Positions 1 to 8,682 of a DNA stretch of 42,038 nucleotides are shown here, in pieces (position 1 is the first letter of the stretch; every line of letters begins with the position of its first letter). This DNA comes from an uncultured archaeon. Its GTDB lineage: Archaea; Nanobdellota; Nanobdellia; Pacearchaeales; GW2011-AR1. The notes under the pieces were generated by a model. The model was not told the origin of the DNA. It ran no database searches and saw only the letters and a list, made by a program, of their open reading frames with translations. Where the stretch lies: contig CAIQQL010000131.1 in NCBI GenBank assembly GCA_903873955.1, positions 1-42,038 on the forward strand, given 5' to 3'. The translations under genes were made by a program, and so were the position numbers.

Positions 1-446
1 AACTTGTATTTTCTTACACCTTTATCCTTGAGTATCTTCTTGATGTCTTTTGCATCAATTACTGGATCCTTGGTGTTTTGTATAAAAACACTCGGGGTAG
101 AAAAGTTTTCTATCCATTCTTCAAGAGGAATTCTATTCTCTCTTGCCCAATATACTGGCAGGCTTATGATCAGACATTTTCTAGGAGCAATCCTCTCTTC
201 TTTTATCCCTTTGATAGTGAGGAGCGCACCTGTTGAGCGTCCTAAAATAATATACTCTTTTTTATTTTTCAATTCTTTTGCGAGCAAGTCTAATTCCAGA
301 TCAAGGTCAATCATCCCTCTGCCCGTTTTCCAATGCTCATACTCGTGTATCAATGTCGAAGAAAAGAGCGGGCGCATCTCGCGCTCAACTGTCTCAATCC
401 ATGCTTTGTTATGTAGGCTGTTTCCAGCAAGTAAGATCAATTCCAT
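1..446 (-). CDS. Alpha/beta-hydrolase-like protein, copy 1 (3' end cut by window edge)
   Basis: About 148 codons are visible and the C-terminus runs off the left edge. The protein begins MELILLAGNSLHNKAWI and contains GRSTG, a GxSxG nucleophile elbow of alpha/beta hydrolases, after a predicted beta strand. A later QNTKDP segment is in the place where such folds carry the acid residue. The neighbour at 471-1010 is a clear paralogue, so this is a tandem duplication; 65 bases are identical between the copies. The ATG at 446 is supported by a TATA-like ATTAAAAAG about 28 bases upstream, overlapping the stop of copy 2, so the gene probably has its own leaderless promoter. Substrate is unknown. The fold assignment is inference from motifs. 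Confidence 0.7.
   Translation of the reverse strand, partial: MELILLAGNSLHNKAWIETVEREMRPLFSSTLIHEYEHWKTGRGMIDLDLELDLLAKELKNKKEYIILGRSTGALLTIKGIKEERIAPRKCLIISLPVYWARENRIPLEEWIENFSTPSVFIQNTKDPVIDAKDIKKILKDKGVRKYK
326..390. repeat. 65-bp direct repeat, copy in hydrolase paralogue 1
   Basis: Identical to 890-954. Both copies encode the same part of the two paralogues (from the ERE...FSSTLIHEYEHWK region). A perfectly conserved block inside otherwise diverged genes suggests recent gene conversion or strong local constraint. Confidence 0.9.
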
Positions 447-470
447 ATACTCCCTAAGACTCCTCTCTTT

Positions 471-1010
471 TTAATGGTTCTGCTTTTTTCTAAGAAGCTT
501 TTTCATAATCTTTTTTAATTTTATTATGTCTGGATAATTGTTGTCCTCTCCTTCGAAGGTAATCACTTTTTTCTTTTTCACTTCTTGCGCTTTCAAGAGT
601 TCTTTGAGGTCATGAGCACTCAATGAGGGGTCGTGCTTATTTTGTATAAACACAGTCTGTAATGCATAAGCTTCCAGGTATTTTTCTAAAATAGCATTAT
701 TATCATTAGATTCTATCGCAGGGATTTCACAAAACATGCACTTTGCCGGGTAAATCTTTCTCTCCTTTATTCCCTTCAGGCAAAGAATCGCCCCTATTGC
801 CCTGGCAAAAAGAACATATTTTTTCTCCTTTCTTAATTCGTGAGACAGGACCTTTAGCTCTAGATCAAGGTCAATCATGCCACTGCCGTTTTTCCAATGC
901 TCATACTCGTGTATCAATGTCGAAGAAAAGAGCGGGCGCATCTCGCGCTCAACTTGTTTTATCCAGGCTTTGTTATGTATGCTATTGCCGGCAAGTAAGA
1001 CCAGCTTCAT
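471..1010 (-). CDS. Alpha/beta-hydrolase-like protein, copy 2, nucleophile serine lost
   Basis: 179 residues, paralogous to the gene at 1-446: LLAGNSxHNKAWI, EREMRPLFSSTLIHEYEHWK and GMIDLDLELK are shared. Where copy 1 has GRSTG, this copy reads ARAIG, so the expected nucleophile Ser is Ala. QNKHDP matches the NTKDP acid-site region. The C-terminus is lysine-rich (KKLLRKKQNH). I chose the ATG at 1010; a TTG one codon further up is possible. TATA-like AATATATAG lies about 27 bases before that ATG. If the fold call is right, this copy is probably a binding or regulatory pseudo-enzyme rather than a hydrolase. It is not a broken gene, since the frame is intact. Confidence 0.72.
   Translation of the reverse strand: MKLVLLAGNSIHNKAWIKQVEREMRPLFSSTLIHEYEHWKNGSGMIDLDLELKVLSHELRKEKKYVLFARAIGAILCLKGIKERKIYPAKCMFCEIPAIESNDNNAILEKYLEAYALQTVFIQNKHDPSLSAHDLKELLKAQEVKKKKVITFEGEDNNYPDIIKLKKIMKKLLRKKQNH
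890..954. repeat. 65-bp direct repeat, copy in hydrolase paralogue 2
   Basis: Same orientation as 326-390 and identical over 65 bases, spaced 564 bases apart. It is coding sequence, not a mobile element: no flanking inverted repeats or target duplications are visible. Confidence 0.9.
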
Positions 1011-1051
1011 CAATATCTGGAGGGTCTTGGTCTATATATTTTTTATGTTTT

Positions 1052-2611
1052 TCACGCCTTTGCAATCTTTCCCCTATCCAGAAAACTATCTAGAGATGGG
1101 TTCTTTTTTTCCTCTGCAAGCTGAGATTTTATCTGCTCCAACGTCTTATACATCTTGCGCTCTCTTGCCCCTGAAACATAATGGGAGATTTCATCTTTAG
1201 TGCCTTTGGTGACCAAGATTATCAACTTACCCTTTACGACCCTTGCAGTTCGTCCAGCCCTCTGAATCTTCCTGATTGCGGAAGGGATAGGTTCATAGAA
1301 AAGCACGGCATTGACCTCTGGGATGTCCAATCCCTCCTCTCCAATCGATGTAGCGCACAGGACGTTAATCGCCCCCTCCTTAAACTGGCTAATAACCTCT
1401 TTCTGCTCTTTTTGTGAGAGGCCGGTTTCTTTCTTTTTTGCCTGGCCGACAAACATCGCCGAACGAACTCCCTGAATCTGATTTAACCTGCGGGTTATGC
1501 TTGCAGAAGTTTCACGAAACTGTGAAAAAATCATAATCTTTGCCAGCGGATTATCTGTCATTTCTTTACTGATAATCTTTGCAGTCTCCTCAATCTTGGG
1601 ATGTTCCATGCCTTTGCCCAAGACCTTGTCCAAGGAGATCCTTGCCGCCTGGAACTCAGGCATAGCCACAAGCTTCTGCACTCCTCTGCTTTTTTTCTCA
1701 TTGGCCTGCTGCACCAATCCTTCCAGGTAATCTTTCAATCCCGATAAGGTCTGTGTCTCGAGCAGTTCTTGGGCATGGCTGATCTTTATTGCCTGTGCCG
1801 TAAGGGACATTCCTCTCATCGCATTGAAGTCGTTGCCTTGCGCCTGGGATGCAAGGCGGTTTTGCAGCATCAGCAAGGTTATCTTATTTGCTGGACCTTG
1901 CAATAATCCTCGTTTCTTTAACTGATCGACCTGGGCATCAAATATCCGTCTAAGCAGTATTTTCATCTCGATGAACTCGGTAGGGAACTTCACCTCAACT
2001 TTCTCAAATTCTCTCTCCTGCAGATAAGGTTTGACATCAGAGGATTCCCTACTACGGATCTCGATCTCCTCCACGTCAAGATGTCTGCAGATTTCCCGCA
2101 CCAATGCCGGATCTGAGCCGGGTGAGGCTGTCAGTCCTATGATGCGCTGGTTTCTTGCCTGCCGTTTGTAAAAATCAACCACTTTTGTGTAATCATAATT
2201 CTTCAGACATCTATGGGCCTCGTCAAAGATAATCAACGAAACCTCCTCCAGATTGTACAATCCTTTCACCAGATCGTTTCCGATACATTGCGGTGTTGAA
2301 AAGATTATCTCTGCAGTCTGGAAAATCTTCTTTCTTTTTATCGCAGGTACCTCTCCGGTGAACAGTTGACGGTCAGCATACAACTCAGAGAGGTGCTTTT
2401 GGAAGTATTCATAATGCTGCTCAGCAAGAGGTCTTGTTGGCGCAAGAAAAAGGACTTTGCTTGGTGCAAAAGCTTTCAGTCTTTCTACGGTGATGAGCAG
2501 GGCAATCAGTGTCTTTCCGAGCCCGGTCGGAAGCACCACCAGGGTATTGCGGTCTTTGGCCGTCTCAAAGATCTTTTGCTGGTATTGTCTGGGAGAGATG
2601 TCAATGAGCAT
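1052..2611 (-). CDS. Hef/MPH1-type superfamily 2 DNA helicase, helicase part only
   Basis: 519 residues. Motifs in order: PRQYQQ Q-like motif near residue 7, Walker A PTGLGKT (28-34), APTRPL (Ia), DEAH box (130-133), GLTASPG (III), and QRAGRTAR (VI) near 455. This matches the archaeal Hef / eukaryotic FANCM-Mph1 group, which remodels stalled forks. Euryarchaeal Hef usually adds an XPF-like nuclease and HhH domain; here the protein stops soon after the helicase core, so the nuclease would have to be separate. I chose the ATG at 2611 because TTTAAAAT (about 2634-2642) sits 27 bases upstream; a TTG at 2656 would extend it by 15 residues but would lie upstream of that TATA box. Confidence 0.88.
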   Translation of the reverse strand: MLIDISPRQYQQKIFETAKDRNTLVVLPTGLGKTLIALLITVERLKAFAPSKVLFLAPTRPLAEQHYEYFQKHLSELYADRQLFTGEVPAIKRKKIFQTAEIIFSTPQCIGNDLVKGLYNLEEVSLIIFDEAHRCLKNYDYTKVVDFYKRQARNQRIIGLTASPGSDPALVREICRHLDVEEIEIRSRESSDVKPYLQEREFEKVEVKFPTEFIEMKILLRRIFDAQVDQLKKRGLLQGPANKITLLMLQNRLASQAQGNDFNAMRGMSLTAQAIKISHAQELLETQTLSGLKDYLEGLVQQANEKKSRGVQKLVAMPEFQAARISLDKVLGKGMEHPKIEETAKIISKEMTDNPLAKIMIFSQFRETSASITRRLNQIQGVRSAMFVGQAKKKETGLSQKEQKEVISQFKEGAINVLCATSIGEEGLDIPEVNAVLFYEPIPSAIRKIQRAGRTARVVKGKLIILVTKGTKDEISHYVSGARERKMYKTLEQIKSQLAEEKKNPSLDSFLDRGKIAKA

Positions 2612-2740
2612 GTATCTTAGAAGTTTGCATAAGATTTTAAATTGTCCTTTTTTCAATTCAATTCGCTTCCTTTTTTTCTTTCTCTCTCCCCTAAACTGTG
2701 AAATTTCCCTTTTTTTCCTGAACTTTTTAGTATAGAAAGC

Positions 2741-2750
2741 TTTAAAATCC
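2741..2750 (+). promoter_or_regulatory. TATA box of the giant secreted protein gene
   Basis: TTTAAAATCC centred about 26 bases before the ATG at 2770, the spacing expected if transcription starts at or next to the start codon. Confidence 0.6.
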
Positions 2751-2769
2751 TAAAGTTCGTTTAATCTTC

Positions 2770-5700
2770 ATGGGTTCTTATAGGAGAATGCTTGCAACAG
2801 GGTGGTTTCTTTTAGCATTTGCAATGGCTCTTTTTTCCTCTTTTTCAGGCGGAGCCGCGGAAAATAACGAACAAGCGGATTTTAACCTAACAACTCTCAA
2901 TTGTATTTCCTCTTACACCTTTGATCATTCTATTAATTTCTGCTCGGTCGCAAACGAGAATCTTACGGGATATTATTGGAAGGAGATAAACAACTGCACT
3001 AATGATACTTTTAACTATACTTCTGGTGTTGGTTTCCCCTGCACCACTCCTACAACTCCTATCTGTGTACCTCGCTGGGGTTGTGTTGGTAATGGGTCGG
3101 ATGGAATTTGCAGGCTTGAAAAAGGGAGCAGAGAATATATGCGCTGCGGCTCACCCATTGACTTCAATAACTGTTATGCCATCAGCCATAATACTTCTGA
3201 CATCTATCATGGAGACTATACTGATCTGCTTCCCTTCCCTTGCGACTATTGTATCCCGAACTGGACTGCTCCGGTCAGCGCTTGTTTCTCCAATAATATT
3301 GCAACCTTCAATTTTACTGATGCTAATGGCTGCTATGCCAAAACTCTGCTTGCGTCTGACCTTATCGGCGAGGTACAAACCGGCAGTTGTGATTATTGCG
3401 TTCCTTCTTGGCAATGCACAAGTTATAATGCCTGTCAAGCCAGTGGTTATCAAACCTGTAAAACCGTCACGGACACCAATAGCTGCTTTGCAAAAACCGG
3501 ACAATTGAATGACCAGTTTCCAGGGAACTATGAATCTTTGCCAAGACAAAGTTGTGAGTATGACACCTGCTCTCCTAGCTGGACAGAACAAAAGTCCATA
3601 TGCCGAGCGGACAGCACTACCATTTCCTGGTTCAATGATTCCAATGACTGCTATGGAAAAACCGGGCTTTCTAAATATCTCGATATGAGGCCAGCCAATG
3701 TAACTTCTGCTTGCACGTATCTTCCTGCAGGTCCTATAAAAGTCACCAGCGGGTGTGTCGTGCCTAGTGATGGGATGGTGATTACCCAAGATACGACTCT
3801 CTGTCAGGGTTACTTTACTTCTATTCACCGCGGCATCAAGTTTGGAGCAGACCACATCACTCTTGATTGCAACGGGGCTTATCTTGATGGTGGATTGCCT
3901 TACCCTGCAAGTACATCTAATATCAATCTTTTAGACTATGGGTACCCTATGTACTATGGGCTTATCGATACTAACTCCCGAATTGATGTCACCATTAAAA
4001 ACTGTAATCTTCTTGGGCATATCAATGGTATCCTCTCCGCAAATACTAATAGCCCTTTCCCTATCAAAATTATCAACAATACTATCAAATGGAATACCTA
4101 TGGCATCAATGCGAAAGGCAATCAACTTATTTCCGGCAATACTATTGTAGATAATGCTCAAGCGGGAATCTATGCGATTCTCGCTAATAGCTCAGATTAT
4201 CACATCAACCAAAATAATATCTTCCATAACGGAAATTATATGATATATATCTATGGACAGAATCTTAATTATAACACTTTAGGGGGCTCAAATATTGATG
4301 CTACGAATAACTGGTGGAGCTTGAATTATCCAGTGGTTGCACAATCTATTTTAGGTACGGTAACTTATCTTCCTCTTTCTCCTACCTCTTTTGCTGCTAA
4401 TCCCGACTTCTGCTTGCCTTTATGGGTCAATGACACGAACTGGTCTGCCTGCGACGATTTCGGATTTAAGTACCAGACTTGGAGAGACGCGCGTTCTTGC
4501 GGAAATCTGTCAACGCAACCTGCGATGAAGAAGGCTTCGTGCAGTTCTTTTCCTGTAACTATTACTTCGCCTTATAATAAAGAAATGGTTACTTCTTCAG
4601 GTCTTAGCATCCAGATATTCAAACCCTCGGATACGAGTTGCATTGCTTCTATCTCTTCCTGTTCTGCAACCGATGTCTGTCAGAAAGTGACTCCTCTTTT
4701 ATATTATAATGATTCTTATTCCGGTCCAGGCACGGTCAGTTGGGCCAACTGGGTAATCTTTAACCAACTTCCTGAGAATATTAATGGAAGTTATTATCTT
4801 GCTAGTGTGCGATGCGTGAACCTCTCCAAGGCTGATGCAACCAGTGTCGTCACATCCATCTTTTATGTTGATGCAACCGCTTCTACATTCCTCGCTCAAG
4901 CTCCATTCAATGGTACGCTCGTCCATCCTGATGTGCAGCAACTCTTTAGTATCAATTACAGCGAGCTTAATTTAGACAGCATAACTTTGCATCTTGGAAG
5001 AGTCTACCCAGGATATACAGTTCCCTTTGACTTGACCTTAACCAATTGTCCTAGCGGCATTAATCAAACCTGCTCCGCTTTGATTGATTTATCCCTTGAA
5101 TCTGAGGGAGTTGCTTTGTCTTATTATTTTACTCTTCTTGACAAGGCAGGAAATAGTCTTGATACTCCTACTTATCAACTATCTGTCAGTGAGTGCCTTG
5201 CACGGTGGGCGCCGATGGACAGCTGTTATCCTGATGAGAGTATCTTCAGAACCTATTCTGATGCAAATTCGTGTTTTGTTAAGCATGGGTATTATGCTAA
5301 ACCTTGGGCATACGGACCAAACCTCAGTGTTTCTGCAGTATATTTCCCTGCAGGCACTGTCCGAGATTATTATTTTAGTGCGTTATCTGGAAATATTACT
5401 CTTAATCAGCTCATTAGCGCATTCACTCCTACCTTTTCAGATATTAACCTGCGTCCTACAGAAATTCTTTTCTTCGCAAACAGTTCTGCTTTGATAACTT
5501 CCAACTCGACTTATTCTTACTGGACGATTACTGGTTTCACAGGTTGGCACAGAGTAGATCGAAACGATGTTCTCTTTAATGACGTCAATGGAGATGCCCC
5601 TATAGTCACTCCTTATTTTGTCATCCGTCAAAACATAGGTTCTTTACCCCGCTCTTTAACTTTGCCTGCAGGAGTGTTATACTATGGCTCCACTGAAAAG

Positions 5701-6657
5701 AATTCTACTGCATTATTTGGCAAACCTCAAGATGTTTTTGTGCCTTATAGCTGTGATGCAAATGGAGATGGTTTTATTGGTAATCTTAATTTAGTAAACA
5801 CTAATTTGAATCTGACTTACACTCGATACGCGAATAGCATGGAATTTAGAGATGCAGGAAAACTTTTTCTGGAATTCGGCTTTAACTTCCTACTTGTACC
5901 CTTTAATTTCGCATCATTATATCTTGAAAAGCAACAGTCTGGTAGCAGCGCAGCTTATCTGATAGTTCGCGGACTGAATCTTAGTGTACAAGGAACGAAT
6001 AAGACTGTCTACATGGATCGTATTCTTGCAGGAACAGGTGTGTGCATAAAGGATGCTGAGATTTTGAACATAAGTGAAATTTCTTCAACATGCACAGGCA
6101 CTAACGAGGTTGGTGTAAGATGCCCTGGCTCTAAAGGTAATTATACTTGTAATCTGGTTGATAGTGATACTCGCTATCAAATAACTGGACTAAGCCACTC
6201 AGGCGTCAAAGAGCTCTCTGCTTTTTGCGGTGATGGCGTCTGCAACAATGGTGAATCCTGTTCAAGCTGTTCTTCAGACTGTGGAGGTTGCGGCGGAGGC
6301 GGTGGTGGAGGTGGAGGCGGCGGAGGCAGTTCGGGTGGCGGATCAGGTTCAGGAAGCATCATGCTCCAAAGCAATTCCTTGAATTTGACGGATCATGCTA
6401 ACAAGACTACAAATGTTTCATCCGTTCAAGGGCAGTCCCTCAATAACTCCACTCCTGTAAAAGTTGTCAATGTCTCTGTCCAGAGCCAGAATGCCTCTCA
6501 TCCTGTCACAGGATTTTCTATCTTGGAAAACAGTTCCTATCTAACCGGAGGAGTCATTGTTCTTGGAATACTTATCGTGCTCGGGTTAGTCTGGAAATAC
6601 ACTTCTAGAAAAAAAGATGTCGCTGTACCAGCTTCCTCTTTGGCACCTTCGCAATAA
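2770..6657 (+). CDS. Giant secreted Cys-rich / parallel beta-helix surface protein with C-terminal membrane anchor
   Basis: 1295 residues. Order seen: signal peptide (hydrophobic stretch about 10-30), then three to four Cys-rich modules of about 50 residues with the pattern C-x-P-x-W ... C ... D-x-N-x-C-x-x-K-T. A right-handed beta-helix-like segment follows (about 345-525, with ITLDCNG, IKNCNLLG, NNTIKWNTYGI and NNIFHNGNY). Further single Cys modules come later (CLPLW, CLARW). Near the C-terminus is CGDGVCNNGESC...DCGGC, then a run of about thirteen glycines, a Ser/Gly/Thr/Asn linker and a transmembrane helix (about 1259-1277) with a basic tail. Many NxS/T sequons are present. Likely an extracellular, membrane-tethered structural or adhesive protein; the exact role is unknown. 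Confidence 0.85.
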   Translation: MGSYRRMLATGWFLLAFAMALFSSFSGGAAENNEQADFNLTTLNCISSYTFDHSINFCSVANENLTGYYWKEINNCTNDTFNYTSGVGFPCTTPTTPICVPRWGCVGNGSDGICRLEKGSREYMRCGSPIDFNNCYAISHNTSDIYHGDYTDLLPFPCDYCIPNWTAPVSACFSNNIATFNFTDANGCYAKTLLASDLIGEVQTGSCDYCVPSWQCTSYNACQASGYQTCKTVTDTNSCFAKTGQLNDQFPGNYESLPRQSCEYDTCSPSWTEQKSICRADSTTISWFNDSNDCYGKTGLSKYLDMRPANVTSACTYLPAGPIKVTSGCVVPSDGMVITQDTTLCQGYFTSIHRGIKFGADHITLDCNGAYLDGGLPYPASTSNINLLDYGYPMYYGLIDTNSRIDVTIKNCNLLGHINGILSANTNSPFPIKIINNTIKWNTYGINAKGNQLISGNTIVDNAQAGIYAILANSSDYHINQNNIFHNGNYMIYIYGQNLNYNTLGGSNIDATNNWWSLNYPVVAQSILGTVTYLPLSPTSFAANPDFCLPLWVNDTNWSACDDFGFKYQTWRDARSCGNLSTQPAMKKASCSSFPVTITSPYNKEMVTSSGLSIQIFKPSDTSCIASISSCSATDVCQKVTPLLYYNDSYSGPGTVSWANWVIFNQLPENINGSYYLASVRCVNLSKADATSVVTSIFYVDATASTFLAQAPFNGTLVHPDVQQLFSINYSELNLDSITLHLGRVYPGYTVPFDLTLTNCPSGINQTCSALIDLSLESEGVALSYYFTLLDKAGNSLDTPTYQLSVSECLARWAPMDSCYPDESIFRTYSDANSCFVKHGYYAKPWAYGPNLSVSAVYFPAGTVRDYYFSALSGNITLNQLISAFTPTFSDINLRPTEILFFANSSALITSNSTYSYWTITGFTGWHRVDRNDVLFNDVNGDAPIVTPYFVIRQNIGSLPRSLTLPAGVLYYGSTEKNSTALFGKPQDVFVPYSCDANGDGFIGNLNLVNTNLNLTYTRYANSMEFRDAGKLFLEFGFNFLLVPFNFASLYLEKQQSGSSAAYLIVRGLNLSVQGTNKTVYMDRILAGTGVCIKDAEILNISEISSTCTGTNEVGVRCPGSKGNYTCNLVDSDTRYQITGLSHSGVKELSAFCGDGVCNNGESCSSCSSDCGGCGGGGGGGGGGGGSSGGGSGSGSIMLQSNSLNLTDHANKTTNVSSVQGQSLNNSTPVKVVNVSVQSQNASHPVTGFSILENSSYLTGGVIVLGILIVLGLVWKYTSRKKDVAVPASSLAPSQ

Positions 6658-6683
6658 AAACCGAACTGCCCTATTTCCAGACC

Positions 6684-7331
6684 TTACATCGTATTGGCCA
6701 AGATGAGCAAAGCATAGAATGTGAACAACAAGGTGATACATGCCAGAATTGCCCAAAGAACTCTTGAACCAAACAGGATCTGTGTCCCGTCCAATTTTGA
6801 AAGCGGGATCATATTCACGAAGGCATAGGCTGTGGCCAATAATGCATAAGGCTCAAGACTGTATGTATAGAACACAATCGTCAGGATAAGCACACCTAAA
6901 ATCCCTGCAGCACCTATCAACCCGTTATGCCATTCTGTCATTTCACTATGGCTATAATATCCGAATCTACGTGCTGCCCTGCGCAAGAGCGGACGAGATT
7001 CATATGTGAGCAGAGTTGGTGCCTTAAGCAGGCCCAGAGAAAAGAAACTAATTGCAAGAGGAGCAATTATGCCTGTGGGGACCGGATCTTTGAAATGTTC
7101 ATGCGGTTTGAATCCATAACGATCCACTTTCCAGATCTCATGTTCGACATCTGCGTCCAGCAGTCGTGCCATGATCTTTCGACAACCAACGGCTGCCAGA
7201 AGTATTATTGCGGTAAAAATCATGATCTCCGGAATGGCATCCCATTTTCCTGCGAGAGCCGCCCCAAAACCTGTGAGGGCAATAAATACCAACCATGCAA
7301 CAAAGATGTGTACCCCCTCCTCTTTTTTCAT
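6684..7331 (-). CDS. Site-2-protease (M50)-like membrane protein, catalytic HExxH missing
   Basis: 215 residues with about five to six hydrophobic segments. NMIPLSKLDGTQIL near the C-terminus matches the second M50/S2P motif (N-x-x-P-x-x-x-LDG). In the place of the zinc motif HExxH the sequence reads GCRKIMARLLDAD, so the two His and the Glu are gone. A charged region rich in His and Asp follows (DVEHEIW, KPHEHFKDP). Probably an inactive relative acting as a membrane scaffold or regulator. I chose the ATG at 7331 because a very strong TTTATATAAA box lies 25 bases upstream. The ATG at 7394 would add 21 mainly basic residues and also has a weaker TATA-like element, so it remains possible. Confidence 0.6.
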   Translation of the reverse strand: MKKEEGVHIFVAWLVFIALTGFGAALAGKWDAIPEIMIFTAIILLAAVGCRKIMARLLDADVEHEIWKVDRYGFKPHEHFKDPVPTGIIAPLAISFFSLGLLKAPTLLTYESRPLLRRAARRFGYYSHSEMTEWHNGLIGAAGILGVLILTIVFYTYSLEPYALLATAYAFVNMIPLSKLDGTQILFGSRVLWAILACITLLFTFYALLILANTM

Positions 7332-7350
7332 CCTTCTTTTTATCTTCTGG

Positions 7351-7360
7351 TTTATATAAA
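7351..7360 (-). promoter_or_regulatory. Strong TATA box deciding the start at 7331
   Basis: TTTATATAAA is a near-perfect, self-complementary archaeal TATA box, 25 bases before the ATG at 7331. Confidence 0.65.
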
Positions 7361-7440
7361 GATTATGTTCCTTCTCTCGTTTTCTCTTCGACATTTCCCC
7401 TATTTTTTTCAATCGAATATAGCAATTCCAAAAACATAAA

Positions 7441-7450
7441 ATATAAATAC
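7441..7450 (+). promoter_or_regulatory. TATA box of the PRC-barrel gene
   Basis: ATATAAATAC about 26 bases before the ATG at 7471. It is divergent from the minus-strand promoter region of the S2P-like gene. Confidence 0.6.
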
Positions 7451-7470
7451 TGCCCCTGTGACTTTACATC

Positions 7471-7785
7471 ATGTTGAAAGTAAAAAATATAAGCGAGGTG
7501 CTTGGAAAGAGAGTGTTTACGTCCGAAGGAGACATGTTCGGTTCGATTGAAGAAGTAAACCTTGTTGATAACCGCATCGATGGCTGGAAAATCCGCATCA
7601 GCACAGGATTTGCTGGAACGCTGGGCGGGGCACGAGGAGTGGTTATACCACATCAATTCGTGAAGTCCATTGGTGATGTTTTTATAATCAATAAGGCAAT
7701 GCTTCCATCGATACGTGAAGACTCTTTTGATAGTCTCCCACAAGGGGAGCTTTCTGGCGCCGAAGGCGAAGAAGACGTTATTTAA
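7471..7785 (+). CDS. PRC-barrel domain protein
   Basis: 104 residues. The N-terminal 80 residues fit a PRC-barrel: an opening LGKRVFTSEGDMFGSIEEV, then a second strand pair ending in VVIPHQFVKSIGDVFIIN. This small beta-barrel occurs in RimM, in photosynthetic reaction centre H subunits and in many stand-alone archaeal proteins, where it is thought to mediate RNA- or protein-binding. The last 20 residues are acidic and probably disordered. It is monocistronic, with its own TATA box, and is followed by a T-rich gap. The precise role is unknown. Confidence 0.8.
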   Translation: MLKVKNISEVLGKRVFTSEGDMFGSIEEVNLVDNRIDGWKIRISTGFAGTLGGARGVVIPHQFVKSIGDVFIINKAMLPSIREDSFDSLPQGELSGAEGEEDVI

Positions 7786-8147
7786 CTCTCCTCTTCCTCT
7801 CTTTTGTGAGAACTAGTGCTGGGTTCGGGCTTAGGTTAGCCTGGTTTCTTATTCCTAGAGAGCATATTCTGTCCTTGCCCTCAGAACTTAAATCTTAATT
7901 TTATCTCCTTTGTCTTGCTGGCTCTTTATCCATTAGCGCTCTTTCCATGCTTTGCCTTCGCCAGGAGTACTCCCTTTCCAAAAATCTATATCCCCTTACT
8001 TCAATAAACAATCCTTTTTTTTGTTTTTGGCTCATTTCTATATTTTATCATTAGTTGACCTGCCGGGGCCTCCCCTAAAATCCCCTCTTAAGAACCTCCT
8101 TTTTACCCATTCATTTTATTGTTCATGCAATTTTTTCTTCTCGAAGG
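7786..8147. other. Intergenic stretch without a supported gene
   Basis: Pyrimidine-rich on the + strand, with several T-runs that could end transcription of the PRC-barrel gene. I looked for SRP RNA, RNase P RNA and tRNA features and found none that hold together. Possible reading frames here have no family resemblance and no promoter in the right place. Confidence 0.5.
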
Positions 8148-8177
8148 GTTTAAATATTTCGCCTTATAATTGTACTC

Positions 8178-8657
8178 ATGGCGGATGTGTACACGACAAT
8201 TTTTTCAAGCGCAATATCCCAAACAGTATTGGTCTTTCTTTTGGTTTTTGCCCTTGTCTTCGCGGTTCTCCAGAAGTCAAAAATCCTCGGGGATAACAAA
8301 CGACAGATTGATTCCATTGTCGCCTTGGTCATTGCTCTGCTTACCACTTCGGTAGGCTATGCGCTCCATCTTATCGCCGGTCTTGCACCTTTTCTGGCAG
8401 TAAGCCTGGTCATCGTTCTGGTATTTCTTCTCCTAGTCGGCGTGTTTGCAAAGGGTGCCTTTGAAATGCCTGAAAGCCTACGTATCACCTTTGGAGTTGT
8501 AGCCTTCCTTGCGGTCGTTGCTGCAGTACTCTATCTTCTAGGAGTATTTGACAACTTTGACTCCCTGATGACCAACTATTCCTCGATTATCGGTAACGCC
8601 GTCTTGATCGGCGCAATTGTCGTTGTTATCGTCATCGCCTGGCGTAAAGAGAGTTAG
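8178..8657 (+). CDS. Small polytopic membrane protein, LQKxKxL family, paralogue 1
   Basis: 159 residues with about five hydrophobic segments. The first helix ends in FALVFAVLQKSKILGDNK, a motif repeated in the genes at 10701 and 11206. Its function is not recognised. The gene has a TATA-like GTTTAAATATT about 25 bases before the ATG and is followed 25 bases later by pyrD. The position next to a type IV filament locus suggests, but does not prove, a role at the membrane with that machine. Confidence 0.75.
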   Translation: MADVYTTIFSSAISQTVLVFLLVFALVFAVLQKSKILGDNKRQIDSIVALVIALLTTSVGYALHLIAGLAPFLAVSLVIVLVFLLLVGVFAKGAFEMPESLRITFGVVAFLAVVAAVLYLLGVFDNFDSLMTNYSSIIGNAVLIGAIVVVIVIAWRKES

Positions 8658-8682
8658 TAACCTTTTTTAAGAGGCTTTCTTC

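Noticed and set aside
326-954. Direct 65-bp repeats as ends of a mobile element
   Set aside because: Both copies are homologous coding parts of two paralogues; no transposase, inverted repeats or target duplication.
3151-3855. 234-codon open frame on the minus strand
   Set aside because: Lies wholly inside the Cys-rich modules of the giant protein on the other strand; composition is that of an antisense shadow.
6177-6374. Minus-strand frame with a long poly-proline run
   Set aside because: It is the antisense of the poly-glycine hinge of the giant surface protein; no promoter and no family resemblance.
7786-8177. SRP RNA, RNase P RNA or tRNA in the long gap
   Set aside because: None of the conserved sequence blocks or stems of these RNAs could be put together.
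8150-8347. Minus-strand frame opposite the LQK-family gene
   Set aside because: Shadow of the real gene; similar antisense frames occur opposite the other two paralogues because the sequence is related.
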